A DNA stretch of 64,000 nucleotides, from the NCBI GenBank assembly GCA_035529695.1, contig DATKWD010000019.1, positions 39,511-103,510 on the forward strand, given 5' to 3'. Positions within the stretch are counted from its first letter, which is position 1, and each line of letters begins with the position of its first letter. The notes under the pieces are model-generated. The model was given only the letters and a program-made list of their open reading frames with translations, was not told the origin of the DNA and ran no database searches. Both the position numbers and the translations under genes were made by a program. The DNA comes from DATKWD01 sp035529695. Its GTDB lineage: Bacteria; Actinomycetota; Acidimicrobiia; Acidimicrobiales; Salinilacustritrichaceae. Positions 43,735 through 51,969 of the stretch are shown piece by piece.

Positions 43735-44096
43735 TCATGGCCGGGTCGATGATTCGCCTTCGCCGGCGAGGCGGTCGTGGTAGAGCTCGACCGGCCAGTA
43801 CCGGACGGGCTCGATGCCGTCGACGGCGACGAGTTCGCTCTTGATCCGCTCGTACTCGTAGCAGTTGAGCTCGTACTGGTTGCCCCCCGGATCGGCGAGG
43901 TCGAACGCCCAGCAAAGGTCGAAGTCGATCAGGTCGTCGGGCTGGAGCGGTGTTCCACTCGGCCGCTGGATCTCGCCGGGCAGAGCCCTCGCGAATGCCA
44001 TGAACACTTCAGCGTCGACGCCGCGACGGTCCGATCAGGAACCTGGATGTGCACGTGGTCGAGGCGGCCCATTCGGAACCTCGGGGTGTCACTCAC
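43735..44096 (-). pseudogene. VOC-family gene remnant with frameshift and internal deletion
   Basis: Two pieces of one VOC/glyoxalase gene are visible on the minus strand. From GTG 44096 the frame reads a normal VOC N-terminus (FRMGRLDHVHIQVPDR). A different frame then continues RGVDAEVFMAFARALPGE and onward to FDLCWAFDLADPGGNQYELNCYEYERI and the stop at 43735. The span is 362 bases, not a multiple of three. Full-length relatives I remember have about 70 more residues between these parts, so the middle of the gene is missing, and the frame changes near 44025-44036. The C-terminal piece alone could in principle start at ATG 44007, but it would lack half the fold. It converges on tetR. Confidence 0.7.
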
Positions 44097-44199
44097 GTCC
44101 CCACGGTAGGGCAGGCGGCTCCGATGCTGTCCTGGTTCGCCGTCGAGGCTCATGGACTCGGAAGAATCCGCCCGGTTGGGTTCGGTTCGGGTGTTCGTG

Positions 44200-45255
44200 T
44201 CAGCAGATGCGGGGGAGCTGCTCGCCGAGAGGGAGGTCGACGACCCGCGATGCACCGAGTGCCGTGCGAGCGACCACCAGACCCGGGTGTTCTTCGACCA
44301 CCCTTCCGATCACACAGGCGTCACGGCCTTGCGGGTGACCGTGCATGGCGTCCATCACCTGGTCGACCCCTTCGGGGGGCACCATCGCCACCAGGCGGCC
44401 CTCGTTGGCGATGCCCATGGCATCGAGGCCGAGGAAGGAGCAGGCTGCCGCGACCGCCGCGGGGACCGGCACCGATGTCTCCTCGTACTCGACACCGAGG
44501 TGTGCCGTGTTGCTGATCTCGCACAACGAAGCCGTCACGCCGCCGCGGGTGGCATCACGCAGCACGTGCACGTCAGCGAAGGCGTCCAGCATGGCGGCCA
44601 CCAGACCGTGCAGTGGAGCGGAGTCGGACTCGAGGTCGGTGCCGAACTCGAGACCTTCGCGAGACGACATCACCGCGATGCCGTGCGCGCCGATCGGTCC
44701 GCTGAGGATGATCGCATCGCCCGGCCGGGCGCAGCTCGGCCGGATGTCGATGCCCTCGGGCACGACGCCGATCCCGGCCGTGTTGACGTACATCCCATCG
44801 GCTTGTCCGGCATTGACCACCTTGGTGTCTCCGGTGACGATCCGGACGTCTGCAGCCCGCGCCGCGGCGGCCATCGCCTCGACCACCCGGCCGAGCACGC
44901 CCAACTCGAGGCCTTCTTCGAGGATGAACCCGGCGCTGAGCGTCGTGGGGCGGGCGCCGGTCATTGCCACGTCGTTGACCGTTCCGTTGACCGCCAGGTC
45001 GCCGATGCAGCCACCCGGGAAGAAGAGCGGTTGGACGACGTACGAATCGGTCGAGAACGCGAGCCGCCCGGCGGCGACGTCGAAGGTGGCCGCGTCGTGC
45101 AGTTCGACGTCGTCGGTCCCGTTGAAGGCCGGCACGAAGAGGTGCTCGACGAGTTCGGACGAGAGCTGCCCGCCGCCGCCGTGGCCGATGACGATCCGGT
45201 CGTAGTCGCGGAGCGGCAACGGGCACGTCCAGCCGCTGAGGTCGGCCTCGGGCAT
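44200..45255 (-). CDS. hypE: hydrogenase maturation protein HypE
   Basis: A 351-residue protein of the PurM/SelD-like fold. It has the glycine-rich ATP segment IGHGGGGQLSSELVEH and the family segment NDVAMTGARPTTLSAGFILEEG. It ends in the invariant PRIC, whose terminal Cys is carbamoylated by HypF and dehydrated to thiocyanate as the source of cyanide ligands for the [NiFe] centre. Its start overlaps the hypD stop by one base (TGATG). It is the last gene of the hypFCDE run on the minus strand. Confidence 0.95.
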   Translation of the reverse strand: MPEADLSGWTCPLPLRDYDRIVIGHGGGGQLSSELVEHLFVPAFNGTDDVELHDAATFDVAAGRLAFSTDSYVVQPLFFPGGCIGDLAVNGTVNDVAMTGARPTTLSAGFILEEGLELGVLGRVVEAMAAAARAADVRIVTGDTKVVNAGQADGMYVNTAGIGVVPEGIDIRPSCARPGDAIILSGPIGAHGIAVMSSREGLEFGTDLESDSAPLHGLVAAMLDAFADVHVLRDATRGGVTASLCEISNTAHLGVEYEETSVPVPAAVAAACSFLGLDAMGIANEGRLVAMVPPEGVDQVMDAMHGHPQGRDACVIGRVVEEHPGLVVARTALGASRVVDLPLGEQLPRIC

Positions 45256-46382
45256 CAGCGACTCACGTCGCTCGTACGCGCAGCCTCAACGGGCAGATCG
45301 AGTCGGCGATAGTGGTAGTAGGCAGCGCAGGCACCCTCGCTCGACACCATCGTCGCGCCGAGGGGATGGCGCGGCGTGCACTCGGTCCCGAAGGCCGGAC
45401 ACTCGTGGGGCTTGATGAGCCCCTGGAGGACGTCGCCGCTGCGACACGACGCCGATTCGGGTGTGTCGATGTCGCTCACACCGAAGCGCACCTCGGCGTC
45501 GAAGCCGCAGTAGCGCTCGGCCAGCCGCCACCCGCTGCGGGGAATCTCGCCGACTCCGCGCCATCGCCGATCGCAGACCTCGAAGACCTCGGCCAGCATG
45601 TCCTGGGCCGCGATGTTGCCCTCGTCGGTGACCACTCGCTCGTAGGCGTTCTCGAGCTGTGCCGTGCCGGCTTCGAGCTGTCGGACGACTCGGCGGATTC
45701 CTTCGAGGACGTCGAGCGGTTCGAAGCCCGTGACCACGACCGGCACTCCGAACGCCTCGACCAGCGGGCCATACTGCCAGGTGCCCATGACCGAGCAGAC
45801 GTGTCCGGCCGCCAGGAAGCCGTCGACCCGATTGTGCGGCGACGAGACGATGGCCTCGATCGCCGGGGGAACCAGCACGTGGCTCACCAGCGCCGAGAAG
45901 TTCGTGAGGCCTCGCTGCTCGGCGACATGGACTGCCATGGCGTTGGCGGGTGCAGTCGTCTCGAAACCGATGGCGAAGAACACGACCTCGCGGTCGGGAT
46001 TCTCGACGGCGAGCTGCACGGCGTCGAGGGGTGAGTAGACGACGCGGACGTCGCCGCCCTCACTCCTGACCTGGAACAGGTCTTGCGCGCTCCCCGGCAC
46101 ACGGAGCATGTCGCCGAAAGAGCAGAAGATGACGCCGGGCCTCGACGCGATCTCGAGGGCCTTGTCGATCATCCCGAGGGGGGTGACACACACCGGGCAG
46201 CCGGGTCCGTGGATCAGTTCGATGGCATCAGGCAGCAGTTGGTCGATCCCGTTGCGGATGATCGAGTGGGTCTGCCCGCCACACACCTCCATGATCGACC
46301 ACGGCTTCGTGGTCATCCTGGCGATGTCGTCGAACAACGCCCCGGCCAGTTCGGGGTCGTTGAACTCGTCGAGGTACTTCAT
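45255..46382 (-). CDS. hypD: hydrogenase maturation protein HypD
   Basis: A 375-residue iron-sulfur scaffold that builds the Fe(CN)2CO unit with HypC. It shows the CGGQTH redox motif (EVCGGQTHSI), PGCPVCVTPLG, and FETTAPANAM. The C-terminal 4Fe-4S cysteines lie in YCGFDAEVRFG, ASCRSGDVLQG, HECPAFGTECTPRHPLG and SEGACAAYY. It overlaps hypC by four bases (ATGA) and hypE by one base, so the three genes are translationally coupled. Confidence 0.96.
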   Translation of the reverse strand: MKYLDEFNDPELAGALFDDIARMTTKPWSIMEVCGGQTHSIIRNGIDQLLPDAIELIHGPGCPVCVTPLGMIDKALEIASRPGVIFCSFGDMLRVPGSAQDLFQVRSEGGDVRVVYSPLDAVQLAVENPDREVVFFAIGFETTAPANAMAVHVAEQRGLTNFSALVSHVLVPPAIEAIVSSPHNRVDGFLAAGHVCSVMGTWQYGPLVEAFGVPVVVTGFEPLDVLEGIRRVVRQLEAGTAQLENAYERVVTDEGNIAAQDMLAEVFEVCDRRWRGVGEIPRSGWRLAERYCGFDAEVRFGVSDIDTPESASCRSGDVLQGLIKPHECPAFGTECTPRHPLGATMVSSEGACAAYYHYRRLDLPVEAARTSDVSR

Positions 46383-46642
46383 GGGTCGCTCGCCTCGTCG
46401 AGCGCGAGTTCGTCGTCGAGGACCCCCAGTTCACGGAACATCTCGAGTGTCTCGAGGGCCGAGGCCTCGTCGATCTTCGAGATCGCGAATCCGACGTGCA
46501 CGATCGCGTAGTCGCCGACGCCGAGGTCGGGCAGGTAGGCAAGGCAGATGTCCTTGCGGATGCCATCGAAGCTGATGGTGGCCATGGGGATGCCGGCCTC
46601 CTCGCGGGTCTCGATGATCTGTCCGGGGACGGCGAGGCACAT
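46379..46642 (-). CDS. hypC: hydrogenase maturation chaperone HypC
   Basis: An 87-residue HypC/HybG-family chaperone with the essential N-terminal MCLAVPGQI (Cys2 binds the iron unit) and the beta-barrel DICLAYLPDLGVGDYAIVHVGFAISKID segment. It passes the Fe(CN)2CO unit from HypD to the hydrogenase large-subunit precursor. It starts one base after the hypF stop and overlaps hypD by four bases. Confidence 0.96.
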   Translation of the reverse strand: MCLAVPGQIIETREEAGIPMATISFDGIRKDICLAYLPDLGVGDYAIVHVGFAISKIDEASALETLEMFRELGVLDDELALDEASDP

Positions 46643-46643
46643 G

Positions 46644-49019
46644 TCAGAAGTCCGCTCTGGTCGTTGGTCGGGCGGGTCGGCGGTGTCCGGCGACGAAGGC
46701 CTGTCCGAGGGCCAGGCCGCCGTCGTTCGGGGGCACGAGGTGGTGGGTCAGGACGACGAACCCGGCGTCGCTCAGTCGCGAGGTGCACATGACGGTGAGG
46801 AGGGCGTTCTGGAACACGCCTCCCGACAAGGCCACGGCATGATCGCCCCGCTCGTCCCGGAGCCGCTCGGCCGTGCTGACCACCACCTCGGCGACGGCCT
46901 CGTGGAAGGCACGCGCGATCTCCCCGATCGGAACGTTCGCCCGGAGGTCGGCCACGATGGCTCTGAGGACGGGCCCGGGGGTCATCAGCGGCCCGTCCAC
47001 ACCGAAGCGGTACCGACCGGTGAGATGGATCGCGACGTCGGCGGCGACCTCGAGTTCGATGGCGGCCTGTGCCTCGTAGCTGATCCGATGCCGGAGCCCG
47101 AGCAACGACGCCACTGCGTCGAACAGGCGCCCCATGCTGGTCGTCGGCACGCATACGATCTTCTGATCGAGTTGCCGGCGAAGGACGACGAGCTCTGATG
47201 GGGTGAGGGCGCGAACCGGCGCCAGATCGTCGGACCATTCGACACCCGCCGCCGCGAGGTGGGCGAGTGCGACGCGGCACGGGTTGCCGATGGCGGCATC
47301 GCCGCCCGGCAGGTCGATCGGTGCGAGGTGGGCGATGCGCTCGTAGCCGTGGGCGTCGGCCAGCAAGACCTCGCCGCCCCAGATGGCTCCATCGTCTCCA
47401 TAGCCGGTGCCGTCGAACGCGAAGCCGATCACCGGTTCGTCGGGATCGCATCCGTGCTCGGCCATCACCGAGGCGATGTGTGCGTGATGGTGCTGCACCT
47501 CGACCACGCGTCCCGCGTGGTTCGTCTTCGCCCAGCGAGACGTCCGATAGCCGGGGTGGAGATCGACCGCGACCACCTCGGGTGCGATGTCGTAGATGTG
47601 CCCGAACTGCTCGACGCCTCGTTCGAACGAGTCGAGCGTCGCCAGGTTCTCCATGTCGCCGAGGTGCTGGCTCATCCAGGCATGGCGAGGCGATGCGAGG
47701 CAGAAGGCGTTCTTGAGCTCGCCCCCGACCGCCAGCACGCTCCGATCGATGGCTGCGACGGGAACCGGCAGGGGAGCGAAGCCCCGTGCCCGCCGAATGG
47801 GAAGCAGTTCGTCGCCGACGATGCGCACGACCGAGTCATCACAGGGCACGTGGATCGGGCGATCGTGGGTGAGCCAGGCGTCGCAGATGTCACCGAGTCG
47901 TGCCGATGCATCCGCATCGCGATACGCCAACGGTTCTCCGCTGAGGTTGCCGCTCGTCATGACCAGCGCGGGGGCACCCGAAGCGAAGAGCAGGTGATGA
48001 ACCGGAGTCGACGGCAACATGAGCCCGAGCAACGGACTTCCTGGCGCGATGGCGTCCGAGATGGCCGTGCTCGCTCCCTCACGGGAACGCAGCAGGACGA
48101 TGGGCCGGCCAGGTGACACCAGCTGATCCGCCTCGACCGGCCCGATCTCGGCGAGGCCGGCCGCGGCGGTGAGATCGGCCACCATCAGCGCGAACGGCTT
48201 GTCGGGGCGGTGTTTGCGCTCCCGAAGTCGTCTGACCACCTCGTCGTCAGCGGCGTCGCACGCGAGGTGGAACCCGCCCAGGCCCTTGATGGCGACGATG
48301 TCACCGCTCCTCAATGCAGCGGCTGCCGCCTCGATCGGATCGACGACACGCTCAGTTGCGTCGATCCGGTCGTCGCGGAACTCGAGGACCGGTCCGCAGT
48401 TCGGGCATGCGATCGGCTGCGCGTGGTAACGGCGATCGGACGGGTCCGCGTACTCGTGCGCACACGCGTCGCACATCTCGAAGCCCGCCATCGTCGTGGC
48501 TGGTCGGTCATAGGGCAGGTCCCGGATGATCGTGAAACGTGGGCCGCAGTTGGTGCAGGTGATGAACGGGTGCCGGTGGCGGCGATCGGCCGGGTCGGCC
48601 AGTTCGCGGAGGCAGTCGTGACACACCCCGGTGTCGGGTGGGATGAGCGTGCGTTCGCCGTCGACCGCAGTGCTGTCGGCGATGCGAAAGCCCGCCCCGG
48701 ACCGGACCGGGATCGCCGTGCGGGTCACGGTCTCGATGTGCGCGAGCGGCGGGGCCTCGTCCACCAGGCGCTGCGCGAACTCCTCGATCCGAGCGTTGAG
48801 CCCCGTGACCTCGATGAACACACGCGTCGAGTCGTTGCCGACGACGCCGTCGAGTCGCGCCTCGGTGGCGAGCCGGTACACGAAGGGGCGGAATCCGACC
48901 CCTTGCACCACGCCGCTCACGTCGAAGCGGACCGCCACGTCGTCCTCGCGAGTCACGACGACCCGGCTCGCGGGAGCCAAGGTGTCGTGTGCCACCCGTG
49001 CACTCTGCGCCGTCGTCAC
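46644..49019 (-). CDS. hypF: carbamoyltransferase HypF
   Basis: A 791-residue protein with all HypF domains. An acylphosphatase domain comes first (VSGVVQGVGFRPFVYRLA). A pair of zinc fingers follows (CHDCLREL, CTNCGPRF, CDACAHEY, CPNCGP), then a YrdC-like domain (IKGLGGFHLACDA). The C-terminal Kae1-like carbamoyltransferase has HHHAHIASVMAEHG, GFAFDGTGYGDDGAIWGGE and ALSGGVFQNALL. It makes carbamoyl-AMP and transfers the carbamoyl group to HypE. The start is GTG 49019 and the reading frame begins the minus-strand hyp operon. hypA and hypB are not in this window. Confidence 0.95.
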   Translation of the reverse strand: MTTAQSARVAHDTLAPASRVVVTREDDVAVRFDVSGVVQGVGFRPFVYRLATEARLDGVVGNDSTRVFIEVTGLNARIEEFAQRLVDEAPPLAHIETVTRTAIPVRSGAGFRIADSTAVDGERTLIPPDTGVCHDCLRELADPADRRHRHPFITCTNCGPRFTIIRDLPYDRPATTMAGFEMCDACAHEYADPSDRRYHAQPIACPNCGPVLEFRDDRIDATERVVDPIEAAAAALRSGDIVAIKGLGGFHLACDAADDEVVRRLRERKHRPDKPFALMVADLTAAAGLAEIGPVEADQLVSPGRPIVLLRSREGASTAISDAIAPGSPLLGLMLPSTPVHHLLFASGAPALVMTSGNLSGEPLAYRDADASARLGDICDAWLTHDRPIHVPCDDSVVRIVGDELLPIRRARGFAPLPVPVAAIDRSVLAVGGELKNAFCLASPRHAWMSQHLGDMENLATLDSFERGVEQFGHIYDIAPEVVAVDLHPGYRTSRWAKTNHAGRVVEVQHHHAHIASVMAEHGCDPDEPVIGFAFDGTGYGDDGAIWGGEVLLADAHGYERIAHLAPIDLPGGDAAIGNPCRVALAHLAAAGVEWSDDLAPVRALTPSELVVLRRQLDQKIVCVPTTSMGRLFDAVASLLGLRHRISYEAQAAIELEVAADVAIHLTGRYRFGVDGPLMTPGPVLRAIVADLRANVPIGEIARAFHEAVAEVVVSTAERLRDERGDHAVALSGGVFQNALLTVMCTSRLSDAGFVVLTHHLVPPNDGGLALGQAFVAGHRRPARPTTRADF

Positions 49020-49031
49020 GAGCGGGCGCTA

Positions 49032-49045
49032 GGGACTGAGGTCCT
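49032..49045. promoter_or_regulatory. DosR-like palindrome in the hypF/hydB intergenic region
   Basis: GGGACTGAGGTCCT matches the mycobacterial DosR consensus (GGGACT, two A/T, AGTCCC) at all 6 left-half and 4 of 6 right-half bases. A weaker second copy, TTTGGGACC...GGCC, begins at 49080. It lies 13 bases upstream of the hypF start and 124 bases upstream of hydB. Hypoxia control of this type of hydrogenase by DosR is known in mycobacteria. No DosR gene is in the window, so this is only a candidate. Confidence 0.4.
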
Positions 49046-49168
49046 GACTCCGGTGGTCGAGCGCAGCAGAATCGGAGAGTTTGGGACCAATGGCCGTACC
49101 GCGACGCACCGATGAGCGCGCACCATGTCCGCACATTTGGTCCTTGCGGCCGGAGAGGAATCCGGGTC

Positions 49169-50317
49169 TTGAGTCTCAGCAACACCATCGATGTAGTCAC
49201 GCTCGATGCCGCCGGTCTCGATTCACTGATCAGCCGGTTGCAGGGGCGGGGCTATGCCACCTACGGACCGCAGGTCCACAACGGGGTCATCGCCCACGAT
49301 GTCCTCCGCTCGGCCGACGACCTGCCGTCGGGCTGGACCGACGAGCAGTCGGGCGGTCGCTACCGGCTCGTCCCACGGAGCGACGGCGCTCGCTTCGGCT
49401 ACGCGGTCGGTCCGCAGTCGTGGAAGGAGTTGCTCCACCCGGCCCGCACCAAGGTCTGGGAGATGTCGAAGCAGACCGAGCCGGGTGAGACCGCAGTCGG
49501 GATCCGGGTGCAGATGCACGAGCCCGAGACGCCGAAGCGGGCGTTCATCGGCGTTCGGCCCTGTGAGCTGGCCGCCATCGCCAAGCAGGACCGGGTGCTG
49601 CTGGGCGGGCCGCATCCCGACCCGACCTACGGCGCCAACCGGGCCGACCTCTTCATCGTCGCCGTCAACTGCGGCGACCCGGCCGAGACCTGCTTCTGCA
49701 CGTCGATGGGCACCGGTCCGTCCGCTGGTCCGGGGTACGACCTGTCGTTGACCGAACTGGTCGACGGCGACGTCGTCCGCTACGTGGTCGAAATCGGGTC
49801 CGACGCCGGCGCCGACGTCCTCGCCGAACTCACGACGACCTCCACCTCTGCCGCCGAGGCCGAAGCGGCACGGCACGTCGTCGACGACGCCGCCGACCGG
49901 ATCACGCGTCACCTCGACACCGACGGCATCAAGGAGCTGCTGTACGAGAACCTCGAAAGCCCGCGATGGGACGACGTGGCCGAGCGCTGCCTGACCTGCG
50001 GGAACTGCACCCTCGCCTGCCCGACCTGTTTCTGCACTGACCTCGAGGACGTCACCGACCTGACCGGCGACCACACCGAACGGTGGCGAGTGTGGGACTC
50101 GTGCTTCAGCCTCGACTTCTCGACGCTCGGTCCGGGTCCGCACCGAGCATCGGCCAAGGCGAGGTATCGCCAGTGGATGACCCACAAGCTCGGGACCTGG
50201 ATCGATCAGTTCGACGAATCGGGGTGCGTGGGCTGCGGCCGGTGCATCACCTGGTGCCCGGTCGGCATCGACCTGACCGAAGAGGTCCGCGCGATGCGGG
50301 AAGGAACCGAATCATGA
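49169..50317 (+). CDS. hydB: group 3b [NiFe] hydrogenase (sulfhydrogenase) beta subunit, iron-sulfur protein
   Basis: A 382-residue protein that carries electrons between the small subunit and the flavin subunit. Two ferredoxin-type clusters are clear near the C-terminus (CLTCGNCTLACPTCFC and CVGCGRCITWCPVGID), and VNCGDPAETCFCTSMG lies in mid-protein. The start was decided by the ribosome-binding site: TTG 49169 (LSLSNTIDVV) has GGAGAGGAA at 49152-49160. The longer frame to ATG 49112 has no such site and a poor N-terminus. It overlaps hydG by four bases (ATGA). It is the first gene of hydBGDA plus protease. Confidence 0.9.
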   Translation: MSLSNTIDVVTLDAAGLDSLISRLQGRGYATYGPQVHNGVIAHDVLRSADDLPSGWTDEQSGGRYRLVPRSDGARFGYAVGPQSWKELLHPARTKVWEMSKQTEPGETAVGIRVQMHEPETPKRAFIGVRPCELAAIAKQDRVLLGGPHPDPTYGANRADLFIVAVNCGDPAETCFCTSMGTGPSAGPGYDLSLTELVDGDVVRYVVEIGSDAGADVLAELTTTSTSAAEAEAARHVVDDAADRITRHLDTDGIKELLYENLESPRWDDVAERCLTCGNCTLACPTCFCTDLEDVTDLTGDHTERWRVWDSCFSLDFSTLGPGPHRASAKARYRQWMTHKLGTWIDQFDESGCVGCGRCITWCPVGIDLTEEVRAMREGTES

Positions 50318-51189
50318 CCACCACCGATCAGGTGACGGCGCCGGACATCTCGCCATTGCTCGTGCCCCGGCCCTACCGAGTGCTCGACAAGGTCGTGGAA
50401 GGCACCGACATCGTCAGCTTGCACATCGAGCCGGTCGAGGGGTCGCTTCCCGATTTCGAACCCGCGCAGGTCAGCATGCTGGGTTCCTTCGGGGTGGGCG
50501 AGGCCGCGATCTCGATCAGCTCGGCGCACGACACGACCGACCACCACGCGTACACGATTCGTCGGGCCGGGGCGATCACGAACGCGCTGATCGACACCCC
50601 GATCGGTGGCGTGATCACCGTCCGCGGACCGTTCGGCAACCACTGGCCGCTCGATGCACTCGACACCGACCACCTCCTGATCGCCGCCGGCGGATTGGGT
50701 ATCGCCCCGCTACGCGCGGCCATCCACCAGGCAGTGTCCGACCGGGCGGTCGGCGAATCCGGCCTCGATCGCCTGGCCGTCATCTACGGCGCCAAGACGC
50801 CGAGCGACCTGATCTACCGAGACGATCTGGCGGCCTGGGAGGACGCTGGTGCCGAGGTGGCGGTCACGGTCGACGTCGGTGACGATGCGTGGGCCGGACC
50901 GGTCGGTGTCGTGCCCGCCCTGCTCGGCGGCGATCAGGGCGTCGACCTCGACTGGTCGAACACCGCTGCCTTCGTCTGCGGCCCCGACGTGATGATGCAC
51001 TTCACCGCGCTGGCGCTCATCGACCTCGGGGTCCCTGCCGAGCGAATCTGGTTGACCCTCGAACGCAACATGCAGTGCGGCAACGCGCTGTGCGGCCACT
51101 GCCAACTCGGGCCGTTCATCGTCTGTCGTGACGGGCCGATCGCCAGCTATGTCGAGATCCAACCCTTCCATCCGGTCCGAGAGCTGTGA
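50314..51189 (+). CDS. hydG: group 3b [NiFe] hydrogenase (sulfhydrogenase) gamma subunit, FAD/NAD(P)-binding
   Basis: A 291-residue ferredoxin-NADP reductase-like subunit. The FAD domain has SISSAHDTTDHHAYTIRRAG and the NAD(P) domain has LLIAAGGLGIAPLRAAI. A C-terminal 2Fe-2S site of the dihydroorotate-dehydrogenase-electron-transfer type is complete (CGNALCGHCQLGPFIVC). It exchanges electrons with NADPH or NADH, so the enzyme can make H2 from NAD(P)H or run in reverse. Its ATG overlaps the hydB stop. The gap to hydD is 6 bases, with a GAGGTG ribosome-binding site. Confidence 0.92.
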   Translation: MTTTDQVTAPDISPLLVPRPYRVLDKVVEGTDIVSLHIEPVEGSLPDFEPAQVSMLGSFGVGEAAISISSAHDTTDHHAYTIRRAGAITNALIDTPIGGVITVRGPFGNHWPLDALDTDHLLIAAGGLGIAPLRAAIHQAVSDRAVGESGLDRLAVIYGAKTPSDLIYRDDLAAWEDAGAEVAVTVDVGDDAWAGPVGVVPALLGGDQGVDLDWSNTAAFVCGPDVMMHFTALALIDLGVPAERIWLTLERNMQCGNALCGHCQLGPFIVCRDGPIASYVEIQPFHPVREL

Positions 51190-51195
51190 GGTGAC

Positions 51196-51969
51196 ATGAG
51201 CAACCCGACCCTTGGCGTGTGGAAGTTCGCTTCGTGCGATGGCTGCCAGCTGAGTCTTCTCGACTGCGAGGACGACCTGCTCGCGGTCGCCGGCCGCATC
51301 GACATCGCCTACTTCCCTGAGGCCTCGAGCGGCATGGTCGAGGGACCCTATGACGTGTCGCTGGTCGAGGGCTCGATCACGACGCCGCACGACCTCGAAC
51401 GGATCCAGGAGATCCGGGCGAACTCGGGCGTGCTCATCACCATCGGCGCCTGCGCCACCTCGGGAGGCATCCAGGCCCTCCGCAACGGAGCAGACATCAA
51501 CGAGTTCATGGGCATCGTCTACGCCCACCCCGAGTTCATCTCGACCCTCGCGACATCGACGCCGATCAGCGACCACGTCGAGGTCGACTTCGAACTCCGT
51601 GGTTGCCCGATCGACCGCGGGCAGCTCGTCGAGACGATCTCGGCCCACCTGGCCGGACGACCGCCCCGCATCCCCACCACGAGCGTTTGTGTGCAGTGCA
51701 AGGCGAGGGGCAACCCGTGCATCATGGTCGCCCACGGCACGCCCTGCCTCGGACCCGTGACCCAAGGCGGCTGCAACGCGTTGTGCCCGTCGTACAACCG
51801 GGGCTGCTACGGCTGCTTCGGCCCGATGGAGAGCCCGAACACCGAAGCGCTCGCCGACCAGTTCGCGCAGCTCGGCCTCAGCGACGCCGCGATCGCCCGC
51901 AGCTTCCGCAGCTACGCCGGTTGGGATCAGCCCTTCCGCGACGAAGCCGATCGAAGGGACCCCCGATGA
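51196..51969 (+). CDS. hydD: group 3b [NiFe] hydrogenase small (delta) subunit
   Basis: A 257-residue small subunit with the proximal 4Fe-4S cluster residues (SCDGCQLSLLDC, then GACATSGG and RGCPIDRGQ). A cysteine-rich C-terminal segment (CVQCKARGNPC, TPCLGP, GGCNALCPSYNRGCYGCFGP) serves the further clusters. It lacks the Tat signal of uptake hydrogenases, so the complex is cytoplasmic, as expected for group 3b. Its stop overlaps the hydA ATG by four bases. Confidence 0.94.
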   Translation: MSNPTLGVWKFASCDGCQLSLLDCEDDLLAVAGRIDIAYFPEASSGMVEGPYDVSLVEGSITTPHDLERIQEIRANSGVLITIGACATSGGIQALRNGADINEFMGIVYAHPEFISTLATSTPISDHVEVDFELRGCPIDRGQLVETISAHLAGRPPRIPTTSVCVQCKARGNPCIMVAHGTPCLGPVTQGGCNALCPSYNRGCYGCFGPMESPNTEALADQFAQLGLSDAAIARSFRSYAGWDQPFRDEADRRDPR

